7,856 nt of DNA, taken from positions 1 to 7,856 of the forward strand of contig WFPZ01000028.1 of NCBI GenBank assembly GCA_015487335.1, written 5' to 3'. The stretch is from Paracoccaceae bacterium. GTDB lineage: Bacteria > Pseudomonadota > Alphaproteobacteria > Rhodobacterales > Rhodobacteraceae. Below the pieces are notes generated by a model. That model ran no database searches and was not told the DNA's origin. It worked only from the letters and a program-made list of their open reading frames with translations. This document shows, piece after piece, positions 1-5,589 of the stretch. The position numbers and the translations under genes are program-made. How positions within the stretch are numbered: position 1 is the first letter of the stretch; every line of letters begins with the position of its first letter.

Positions 1-22
1 AAAGTATCACGATATCGCTCAT
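1..22 (-). CDS. 5' end of a gene leaving the window, possibly an acetyl-CoA acetyltransferase (thiolase)
   Basis: Only the first seven codons are visible, reading MSDIVIL from an ATG at 22. A good ribosome binding site (GGGGAGA) lies about 5 bases upstream of the ATG. Many thiolases (acetyl-CoA C-acetyltransferases) begin with a very similar string followed by a SAARTAIG-type stretch, so a thiolase is the best guess; seven residues cannot prove it. It lies 51 bases downstream of the MarR-family gene on the same strand, with no terminator-like hairpin plus T-run between them, so the two may be co-transcribed. A thiolase would fit the context, because the neighbouring homogentisate pathway releases acetoacetate, which after CoA activation is cleaved by a thiolase. 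The start itself is well supported; the product is weakly supported. Confidence 0.45.
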
Positions 23-73
23 CTGTTCTCCCCTTGGCTGCCGGCTCCAGCTAGGCCGCCGCATGCCGGCGCT

Positions 74-532
74 TCAACCGTGACGTTGCGTATCGCCCGA
101 TGGCCTGCGGCTTTCGAGAAGAACCCGCACCGCTTCCCGGAAGGCCGGTGCGGCCTCGCCCAGCGCCTCGAGGCATTGCCGGTCATACTGGCGCGCCAGC
201 GGGGCAAGTTCTTCCACCATGGCGCGGCCCTTCTCGCTGAGCCGCAGCTCCACCAGCCGCCGGTCGGCCGGGTTGACACTCTTGATCACGTAGCCGCGCT
301 GTTCCAGCCGGCTGGCGGCGCGGCTGACCTTGGACTTGTCCATGTCCACCCGCTCGAAGATCTCGCGCACGCTGACCGGGTCGCTGGTCTGGCTGAGATG
401 GGCCACCAGCCGCCACTCGGGCACGCTGAGGCCGAAGCGGTCGGTGTAAAGCTCGGCAAACTCGCGGCTGATCTTCGATGACAGCACCGCCAGCTGATAG
501 GGCATGAAATCGTCGAGATGGAAGTCGGTCAA
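74..532 (-). CDS. MarR-family transcriptional regulator, probable repressor of the aromatic-degradation operon
   Basis: A winged-helix regulator of about 152 residues, usual for MarR. Numbered from the proposed start, the recognition helix is around residues 64-82 (MDKSKVSRAASRLEQRGY) and the wing carries the family's DRR signature at 90-92, followed by LSEKGR. The reading frame stays open upstream to an ATG at 748, but that extension has no MarR character and would cover the promoter. I prefer a TTG at 530-532, because GGAG lies 7 bases before it and it yields the usual short N-terminus (TDFHLDDFMPYQL). An ATG at 505 (143 aa) is the conservative alternative but would cut the first helix. The gene is divergent from maiA and is separated from it by a region with a perfect palindrome, the classic layout for a MarR repressor of a catabolic operon that also controls itself. 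The likely inducer is an aromatic acid such as homogentisate or its precursor (inference). Confidence 0.9.
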   Translation of the reverse strand: MTDFHLDDFMPYQLAVLSSKISREFAELYTDRFGLSVPEWRLVAHLSQTSDPVSVREIFERVDMDKSKVSRAASRLEQRGYVIKSVNPADRRLVELRLSEKGRAMVEELAPLARQYDRQCLEALGEAAPAFREAVRVLLESRRPSGDTQRHG

Positions 533-613
533 CAGATCGCTCCGTGGTGGCTTGCCGCAGGATGCCCCCTCCTCCCCGGCGCGGCAAGGGTCTGCCGGTG
601 CGGGGCTTGCGGC

Positions 614-642
614 ATTCCACCCTTGACTTCGTTGCAATTGCA
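614..642 (-). promoter_or_regulatory. Possible promoter of the MarR-family gene
   Basis: On the minus strand TTGCAA (642-637) and TGGAAT (619-614) are separated by 17 bases, each matching the sigma-70 consensus at 4 of 6 positions. The -35 lies inside the 16-bp palindrome, so a repressor bound there would also block this promoter. The match is weak and chance is a real alternative. Confidence 0.3.
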
Positions 643-650
643 ACGATATT
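623..650 (+). promoter_or_regulatory. Candidate promoter of the maiA-fahA-hydroxylase operon
   Basis: TTGACT at 623-628 matches the -35 consensus at 5 of 6 positions. GATATT at 645-650, after a 16-base spacer, matches the -10 at 4 of 6. This is one of the few AT-rich spots in the region. Transcription would begin near 657, leaving a leader of about 140 bases before maiA that contains a short ORF. The spacer is almost entirely filled by the palindrome at 630-645, so operator occupancy would exclude RNA polymerase. The promoter is inferred from sequence alone. Confidence 0.55.
630..645. promoter_or_regulatory. Perfect 16-bp palindrome, probable MarR-type operator
   Basis: CGTTGCAATTGCAACG is a perfect inverted repeat without spacer, with TTGCAA half-sites. 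MarR dimers usually bind palindromes of about 16-20 bp with AT-rich centres, often overlapping the -35/-10 region. This one lies exactly between the proposed -35 and -10 of the maiA operon and upstream of the divergent MarR-family gene. The pairing of regulator and site is inferred from position. Confidence 0.7.
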
Positions 651-708
651 GGGTCGCGAATCCCGCCTGCCGACACGGTTGCGCGAACACGTAGTCCGGG
701 AGGACATG

Positions 709-801
709 ATGAACAGGCCCGAGCCGCTGCACGCCTTGCCAGGCGCAAATGATGCCGTCAGGCAGAAGATGCGCCCCGACAACATGCCGGGGGCAGGATG
801 A
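709..801 (+). CDS. Short leader ORF (30 codons) translationally coupled to maiA
   Basis: An ATG at 709 follows a strong Shine-Dalgarno (GGAGG at 699-703, 5 bases before it); an ATG directly upstream at 706 is an alternative start. The frame encodes 30 residues beginning MNRPEPLHALPG and stops with TGA at 799-801, which overlaps the maiA start codon as ATGA. This ribosome binding site is better than maiA's own (a G-run at 789-793). The peptide resembles no family I know, has no membrane segment, and no run of codons that would suggest attenuation. It may simply deliver ribosomes to maiA by coupling, or it may be a chance ORF. Confidence 0.4.
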   Translation: MNRPEPLHALPGANDAVRQKMRPDNMPGAG

Positions 802-1427
802 GGCTCTATTCCTACTGGAGATCGACCACCTCCTACCGGGTCCGCATCGCGCTCCACCTCAAGGGGATCGACCATGAGGTCGTGCCGGTGAACCTTGCAA
901 AAGGCGAACAGCACAGCCCCGGCTTCGCCGCGCTGAACCCCGCCCGGGGCGTGCCGGTGCTGGTGCTCGAGGACGGCACAACCCTGACGCAGAGCCTTGC
1001 AATCATTGACTATCTCGAAGGAATCCAGCCGAAACCGTCCCTCCTGCCCGACCGGCAGCCCGAGCGCGCCCGGGTGATGGCCGCGGCCCACGTGGTGGCG
1101 CTGGATATCCACCCGGTCAACAACCTGCGCGTGGTGCAGCGGCTGAAGGCCATGGGGCACGGCCCCGAGGAGACCGCCGGCTGGATGCGCCACTGGATGA
1201 ACGAAGGGCTGAACGCCTTTCAGGCCATGATCCGCACCGACACCCCCTTTGCCTTCGGCGATGCTCCGGGGCTTGCCGATATCTGCCTCGTGGCGCAGCT
1301 TTACAACGCCCACCGCTGGGGCCTCGATCTGACGCCCTTCGCCCGCCTGACCGAGATCGAAGGCAACTGCCTCGCGCTGGAGGCCTTCGCCCGCGCCCGC
1401 CCCGAAGCCCAACCCGACGCCGAATGA
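798..1427 (+). CDS. maiA: Maleylacetoacetate isomerase (zeta-class glutathione S-transferase)
   Basis: The protein has 209 residues, typical for the family. It isomerises 4-maleylacetoacetate to 4-fumarylacetoacetate with glutathione as cofactor, the penultimate step of tyrosine/homogentisate breakdown in the cytoplasm. The N-terminal thioredoxin-like domain (about 1-80) carries the zeta-class segment RSTTSYRVRIAL at 8-19. The C-terminal helical domain contains DIHPVNNLRVVQRL, another zeta hallmark. The SSC catalytic triplet of the human enzyme reads S9-T10-T11 here, so the Cys position is Thr. Bacterial members vary at this place. Maleylpyruvate isomerases of the gentisate pathway belong to the same family and cannot be excluded from this protein alone, but a true fumarylacetoacetase 7 bases downstream argues for the homogentisate route. 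It is the first full-length gene of the operon, and its start codon overlaps the stop of a short leader ORF. Confidence 0.93.
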   Translation: MRLYSYWRSTTSYRVRIALHLKGIDHEVVPVNLAKGEQHSPGFAALNPARGVPVLVLEDGTTLTQSLAIIDYLEGIQPKPSLLPDRQPERARVMAAAHVVALDIHPVNNLRVVQRLKAMGHGPEETAGWMRHWMNEGLNAFQAMIRTDTPFAFGDAPGLADICLVAQLYNAHRWGLDLTPFARLTEIEGNCLALEAFARARPEAQPDAE

Positions 1428-1434
1428 GGACCAC

Positions 1435-2694
1435 ATGAGCCAGCTGCTGAAATCCTGGGTCGAAAGCGCCAACACGGCCGAGACGGATTTTCCGCTCAAC
1501 AACCTGCCCTGCGGGGTGTTTTCCACCGAAGGCCGCGAGCCGCATTGCGGCGTGGCCATCGGCGAGATGATCCTCGATGTCACCGCCGCCGAAGAGGCCG
1601 GCGTGCTTCGCCCCGCGTCCGAGCCCGTCTTCGACGTGCCCTTCTGGAACGATTTCATGGAACTCGGCCCCGAAACCTGGGCCGCCTTCCGCGCCGAGCT
1701 GACAGAAGCATTGGCGGAAAAATCCCCCAAAAGGCCTGAATTAGAGCCTTTTCTGGTGCCCATGAGCACGGCCACCCTGCACCTGCCCTTCGCGGTGGCC
1801 GAATTCACCGATTTCTACGCCGGCCGCAACCACGCCTTCAACGTGGGCACCATGTTCCGCGGCCCCGAAAACGCCCTGCCGCCCAACTGGCTGCACATCC
1901 CCATCGGCTACAACGGCCGGGCCTCCTCGGTGGTGGTCTCGGGCACCGATTTCCATCGCCCCTGGGGGCAGCTGAAATCGCCCGAGCACGAGATGCCCGC
2001 CTTCATGCCCTCGCGCCGCTTCGACTTCGAACTGGAGATGGGCGCCGTGGTCGGCCAGCCCTCGCAGGGGCCGGTGAACGTGGCCGAAGCGGATGAGATG
2101 ATCTTCGGCTACGTGCTGCTCAACGACTGGTCGGCACGCGATATCCAGGCCTGGGAATACCAGCCCCTCGGCCCTTTTCAGGCCAAGGCAACCGCCACCA
2201 CGATCAGCCCCTGGATCGTGACGAAAGCGGCGCTCGAGCCCTTCCGCACCGCCACCCCGCCGCGCGAAAAGCCGCTCCTGCCCTATCTGCAGGAACCGGG
2301 GCCGATGCTCTACGACATCGCCCTGGAAGCGGCCCTTGCCCCCGAAGGCAAGCCCGAAACCGTGATCACCCGCACCAATTACGCCGAGATGTACTACTCC
2401 GCCGCCCAGCAGCTGGCGCACCACACCACTTCGGGCTGCCCGATGAATGTGGGCGATCTGCTGGGGTCAGGTACTATTTCAGGGAAAACCAGGCCCGAGC
2501 GCGGCTCGCTTCTGGAGCTTTCCTGGGGCGGAAAGGAGCCGCTCACACTCGACAGCGGCGAAACCCGCACCTTCCTCGAAGACGGTGATACGCTGATCCT
2601 GCGCGGCCATGCCCGGGGCGAGGGCTACCGCATCGGCTTCGGCGAGGCGCGCGGCACGGTGCTGCCTGCGCTCGACGATCCGTACCGACGATAG
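1435..2694 (+). CDS. fahA: Fumarylacetoacetase
   Basis: A full-length enzyme of 419 residues that hydrolyses 4-fumarylacetoacetate to fumarate and acetoacetate, the last step of homogentisate degradation. The small N-terminal domain (about 1-115) is present, which separates true fumarylacetoacetases from the shorter fumarylpyruvate hydrolases. Active-site residues of the mouse enzyme are recognisable: D126, Y128, H133 and R142 in FTDFYAGRNHAFNVGTMFR; E199 and E201 in FELEMG; D231, Q238 and K251 (mouse D233, Q240, K253); and E361 in LLELSW (mouse E364). The ATG at 1435 follows GAGGA at 1426-1430, which overlaps the maiA stop. Codon choice is strongly G/C-ending except in two short patches (about 1729-1752 and 2464-2496) with TTA, AGG, TCA and ATT codons. 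Confidence 0.97.
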   Translation: MSQLLKSWVESANTAETDFPLNNLPCGVFSTEGREPHCGVAIGEMILDVTAAEEAGVLRPASEPVFDVPFWNDFMELGPETWAAFRAELTEALAEKSPKRPELEPFLVPMSTATLHLPFAVAEFTDFYAGRNHAFNVGTMFRGPENALPPNWLHIPIGYNGRASSVVVSGTDFHRPWGQLKSPEHEMPAFMPSRRFDFELEMGAVVGQPSQGPVNVAEADEMIFGYVLLNDWSARDIQAWEYQPLGPFQAKATATTISPWIVTKAALEPFRTATPPREKPLLPYLQEPGPMLYDIALEAALAPEGKPETVITRTNYAEMYYSAAQQLAHHTTSGCPMNVGDLLGSGTISGKTRPERGSLLELSWGGKEPLTLDSGETRTFLEDGDTLILRGHARGEGYRIGFGEARGTVLPALDDPYRR

Positions 2695-2769
2695 GCTTCT
2701 TCTGTCGGCAAATACTCCCGCCGGAGGCTCCCTCATCCGCCAGCGGCGCAACGCAAAAGGAAAACGACC
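2695..2769. repeat. Intergenic spacer with an AAATACTC-type GC-rich motif, possible dispersed repeat
   Basis: The 75-base gap is the widest in the operon. It contains AAATACTCCCG at 2710-2720 running into CCGGAGGCTCC, where CTCC (2715-2718) can pair with GGAG (2723-2726). A related string, AAATACTCTCGGGGG, occurs at 6196-6210 in the convergent region. From memory such motifs are common between genes in Rhodobacterales genomes; I cannot confirm this here. There is no T-run, so it is not an obvious terminator. The gap ends with the ribosome binding site AGGA of the next gene. Confidence 0.4.
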
Positions 2770-3720
2770 ATGGCCAAAGCCTTCGCCTCTCAGGGCGATC
2801 TGACCGAAAAGAAGACCTCCTTCACCGAAATCGGCCCCGGCCTGTGGGCCTTCACCGCCGAGGGCGATCCGAACTCGGGCGTGATCATCGGCGACGACAG
2901 CGTGATGGTCGTCGAGGCCCAGGCCACACCGCGGCTTGCGCGCAAGGTGATCGAGGAGATCCGCAAGATCACCGACAAGCCGATCACCCATCTGGCGCTG
3001 ACCCATTACCACGCGGTGCGGGTGCTCGGCGCTTCCGCCTATGGCGCACCGCAGATCCTGATGTCGGAGAAGGCCCGCGCCATGGTGGCCGAACGCGGGC
3101 AGGAGGACTGGGACAGCGAGTTCCAGCGCTTCCCGCGGCTCTTCGAGGGCCACGAGGAAATCCCCGGCCTGACCTGGCCCACCACCACCTTTTCCGGGAA
3201 AATGAGTGTCTATCTCGGGCAAAGGCGCATTGATCTGATGCATCTGGGCCGCGCTCACACCGCCGGCGACATCGTCATTCACGTCCCCGACGCCAATGTG
3301 ATGTTCACCGGCGACATCGTCGAATACAAGTCCGCCTGCTACTGCGGCGACGGCCATTTCCAGGACTGGCCGCGAACCCTGGAGGCGATCCGCGCCTTCG
3401 ACCTGGACGCCATCGCCCCCGGGCGCGGCGATGCGCTGACGGGACGCGAGAAGGTGAACGAGGCGCTCGACCTCACCGGCGATTTCATCCGTTCCACCTG
3501 GCGCCCGGCGGCGCGCGTCGCGCAGCGCGGCGGCAGCCTGAAGGAGGCCTGGGACGCGGTGCGCGCCGAATGCGATCCGAAATTCGCCGACTACGCAATC
3601 TACGAGCACTGCCTGCCCTTCAACGTGGCCCGCGCCCATGACGAGGCGCAGGGCATCGACACCCCCCGCATCTGGACCGCACAGCGCGATCTGGAAATGT
3701 GGCAGGCCCTGCAGGGATGA
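2770..3720 (+). CDS. Metallo-beta-lactamase-fold protein with a half-lost metal site, function unknown
   Basis: A 316-residue cytoplasmic protein with an MBL fold over about residues 15-230 and a helical tail of about 85 residues. It starts after AGGA at 2758-2761. The fold is shown by the HxH block (H79, H81), GRAHTAGD (H163), FTGD (D182) and APGRG (217-220). In active two-metal enzymes the first block is HxHxDH and the last PGHG. Here Asp is V83, His is R84 and the last His is R219, so three ligands of the second metal site are gone while H79, H81, H163 and D182 of the first remain. It may be a mononuclear hydrolase, perhaps for a thioester or lactone, or a non-catalytic relative. It lies between fahA and a hydroxylase, 10 bases before the latter, so a role in aromatic-acid breakdown is likely. 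I cannot name a substrate. Confidence 0.88.
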   Translation: MAKAFASQGDLTEKKTSFTEIGPGLWAFTAEGDPNSGVIIGDDSVMVVEAQATPRLARKVIEEIRKITDKPITHLALTHYHAVRVLGASAYGAPQILMSEKARAMVAERGQEDWDSEFQRFPRLFEGHEEIPGLTWPTTTFSGKMSVYLGQRRIDLMHLGRAHTAGDIVIHVPDANVMFTGDIVEYKSACYCGDGHFQDWPRTLEAIRAFDLDAIAPGRGDALTGREKVNEALDLTGDFIRSTWRPAARVAQRGGSLKEAWDAVRAECDPKFADYAIYEHCLPFNVARAHDEAQGIDTPRIWTAQRDLEMWQALQG

Positions 3721-3730
3721 CGGAGGAACC

Positions 3731-5335
3731 ATGACGAAGATCTTCGAAACCCCTCTCTATCCCTACCGGCGCTCTGCGGATCAGGATGCGCGCACACCGG
3801 TCCGCCACCCGGTGGTGGTGATCGGCGCCGGCCCCGTCGGCATGGCCGCCGCCATCGACCTGGCCCGGCACGACGTGCCGGTGGTGATCCTTGATGACAA
3901 CGACAAGGTCTCCTACGGCTCGCGCGCCATCTGCTTTGCCAAGCGGCCGCTGGAAATCCTCGACCGTCTGGGATGCGGCGAGCCGATGGTCCGCAAGGGC
4001 GTGACCTGGAACACCGGCAAGGTGTTCTTCGGCGACGAGGAGACCTACCGCTTCAACCTGCTGCCCGAAAGCGGCCACAAGCGCCCGGCCTTCATCAACC
4101 TGCAGCAATACCATTTCGAGGCATACATGGTGCAGCGCATCCGCGAGCTGCAGGAAGAGGGCAGGCCGATCGAGATCCGCGGGCGCAACGCCGTCTCGGC
4201 CCTGGCCGAGCACGACGACCACGTGCGCCTCGAGATCGACACCCCCGAGGGGCCCTACAACATCGAGGCCGAGTGGCTGATCGCCTGCGACGGCGCGGGC
4301 TCTTCCACCCGCCGGATGCTGGGGCTGGATTTCGTCGGCAAGGTGTTCGAGGACAACTTCCTGATCGCCGACGTGATCATGGAGGCCGACTTCCCCCCCG
4401 AACGCTGGTTCTGGTTCGACCCGCCCTTCAACCGCGGGCAATCTGCGCTCTTGCACAAGCAGCCCGACAACCTCTGGCGAATCGATTTCCAAATCGGCTG
4501 GAACATCGACCGCGAGGAAGAACTGAAAGAGGAAAACATCCGTCGCCGCCTGCACGCCATGCTGGGCGAGGACGCGAAGTTCGAGCTGGAGTGGACCTCC
4601 ATCTACACCTTCCAGTGCCGCCGCATGGAAAGCTTCCGCAAGGGGCGGGTGCTGTTCGCCGGCGACGCCGCGCACCAGGTCTCGCCCTTCGGGGCGCGCG
4701 GCGCCAATTCGGGGCTGCAGGACACCGACAATCTGGCGTGGAAGCTCCGGCTGGTGATGGAGGGGAAAGCCCCCGAGAGCCTGCTGGACAGCTACTCCAG
4801 CGAACGCATTCACGGGGCTGACGAAAACATCCTCAACTCCACCCGCTCCACCGAGTTCATCACCCCAAAATCGGAGATCAGCCGCATCTTCCGCGACGCG
4901 GTGCTGGATCTGGCCCGCGAGCACGAATTCGCCCGCCCGCTCGTCAACTCCGGGCGCCTGTCGGTGCCCTGCACCTATGACGGCTCGCCCCTCAACGGCC
5001 CCGACTGCCCCGAACTGCCGCGCCGCACCCGCCCCGGTTCGCCCGCCCCCGACGCGCCCATCGCAAACGGCTGGCTGCTCGACAGGCTGGGCGACCGCTT
5101 CCAGCTGCTGGTTTTCGCGGTGAACGCCCCCGAGCGGCTCGAGGACGGCGGGATCGAGGTGGAAACCATCCGCCTCGACCCCGACGCCAGCCCAGAGCTG
5201 CGCGAACGCTACCTGGGCGAGGCGGACGGCGCCGTCTACCTGATGCGCCCCGACCAGCACGTGGCGGCTCGCTGGAGGCATTTCGACGAAGCCGCCGTGA
5301 TCGCCGCCCTGCGCAAGGCCACCGGCCGCGAGTGA
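3731..5335 (+). CDS. FAD-dependent aromatic hydroxylase (class A flavoprotein monooxygenase), MhaA-like
   Basis: A 534-residue flavoprotein of the p-hydroxybenzoate hydroxylase/MhpA type. It uses NAD(P)H and oxygen to hydroxylate a phenolic acid in the cytoplasm. Visible motifs in order are the FAD-binding GxGxxG (G32-A-G34-P-V-G37) after a beta strand, the DG motif CDGAGSSTR (D187-G188), and the GD motif FAGDAAHQVSPFGARG (G311-D312). The region after about 400 resembles the thioredoxin-like C-terminal domain of MhpA-type enzymes. I chose the ATG at 3731 because GGAGG lies 4 bases before it; the frame extends upstream to 3638 inside the MBL gene. A 71-residue DUF2783 gene follows after 10 bases. 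This large-plus-tiny pair recalls MhaA/MhaB of Pseudomonas putida U, which turn 3-hydroxyphenylacetate into homogentisate. With maiA and fahA in the same operon, a homogentisate-forming hydroxylase is my best inference. Other hydroxyaromatic substrates remain possible. Confidence 0.9.
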   Translation: MTKIFETPLYPYRRSADQDARTPVRHPVVVIGAGPVGMAAAIDLARHDVPVVILDDNDKVSYGSRAICFAKRPLEILDRLGCGEPMVRKGVTWNTGKVFFGDEETYRFNLLPESGHKRPAFINLQQYHFEAYMVQRIRELQEEGRPIEIRGRNAVSALAEHDDHVRLEIDTPEGPYNIEAEWLIACDGAGSSTRRMLGLDFVGKVFEDNFLIADVIMEADFPPERWFWFDPPFNRGQSALLHKQPDNLWRIDFQIGWNIDREEELKEENIRRRLHAMLGEDAKFELEWTSIYTFQCRRMESFRKGRVLFAGDAAHQVSPFGARGANSGLQDTDNLAWKLRLVMEGKAPESLLDSYSSERIHGADENILNSTRSTEFITPKSEISRIFRDAVLDLAREHEFARPLVNSGRLSVPCTYDGSPLNGPDCPELPRRTRPGSPAPDAPIANGWLLDRLGDRFQLLVFAVNAPERLEDGGIEVETIRLDPDASPELRERYLGEADGAVYLMRPDQHVAARWRHFDEAAVIAALRKATGRE

Positions 5336-5345
5336 GGAGAAGACC

Positions 5346-5561
5346 ATGACCAGCCTGAACACCCGCCCCAACATCGACGGCCCCGACGATTTCTACGCCG
5401 AACTGCTGGCCCTGCACGAGGGCCTCTCGAAGGCCGAAAGCGATGCGCTCAATGCCCGGCTGATCCTGATCCTGGCCAACCACATCGGCGACCGCGACGT
5501 GCTGCGCGAGGCCATGCAGGCCGCGGCCAGAGCCGGAGAAAAACCCGCCAGCAATGGCTGA
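5346..5561 (+). CDS. Small DUF2783-type protein, probable partner of the flavin hydroxylase
   Basis: A 71-residue soluble, acidic, mostly helical protein with the core DDFYAELLALHEGLSKAESDALNARLILILANHIGD (split here by eye into two helices, about residues 16-29 and 32-47). It matches my recollection of DUF2783, a family of very small proteins encoded next to FAD monooxygenases. Start at ATG 5346, with GGAG at 5336-5339 overlapping the hydroxylase stop codon, so translation is probably coupled. In Pseudomonas putida U the similarly tiny MhaB is a coupling protein that MhaA needs to hydroxylate its substrate productively. By position and size this gene is the equivalent candidate, though I cannot confirm sequence homology. 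It has no signal peptide, Cys pair or membrane segment. Confidence 0.8.
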   Translation: MTSLNTRPNIDGPDDFYAELLALHEGLSKAESDALNARLILILANHIGDRDVLREAMQAAARAGEKPASNG

Positions 5562-5589
5562 AAACAGTCTCTGATCAAGGGAAACAGAC

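Noticed and set aside
736..748. TTGC-N5-GCAA at 736-748 as a second operator
   Set aside because: The arms are only 4 bp and the spacing differs from the 16-bp palindrome at 630-645. This is easily expected by chance in the leader.
544..801. Longer version of the leader ORF starting at 544 (85 codons)
   Set aside because: It would include the promoter and operator and has no good ribosome binding site. Only the part from 709 has a proper start.
183..1808. Long minus-strand open frame of 541 codons across the regulator, promoter and maiA-fahA
   Set aside because: It is antisense to clearly recognisable maiA and fahA and overlaps the MarR gene in another frame. Its translation is low-complexity and typical of antisense frames in GC-rich DNA.
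798..2694. Reading maiA-fahA as a gentisate pathway pair (maleylpyruvate isomerase and fumarylpyruvate hydrolase)
   Set aside because: The hydrolase is a full 419-residue fumarylacetoacetase with the N-terminal domain and mouse-type catalytic residues, unlike the shorter fumarylpyruvate hydrolases.
3620..5374. Minus-strand open frame of 584 codons opposite the FAD hydroxylase
   Set aside because: Its composition (runs of G, A, V, H, Q, D) is the usual shadow of a GC-rich plus-strand gene, and the plus strand has all expected flavoprotein motifs.
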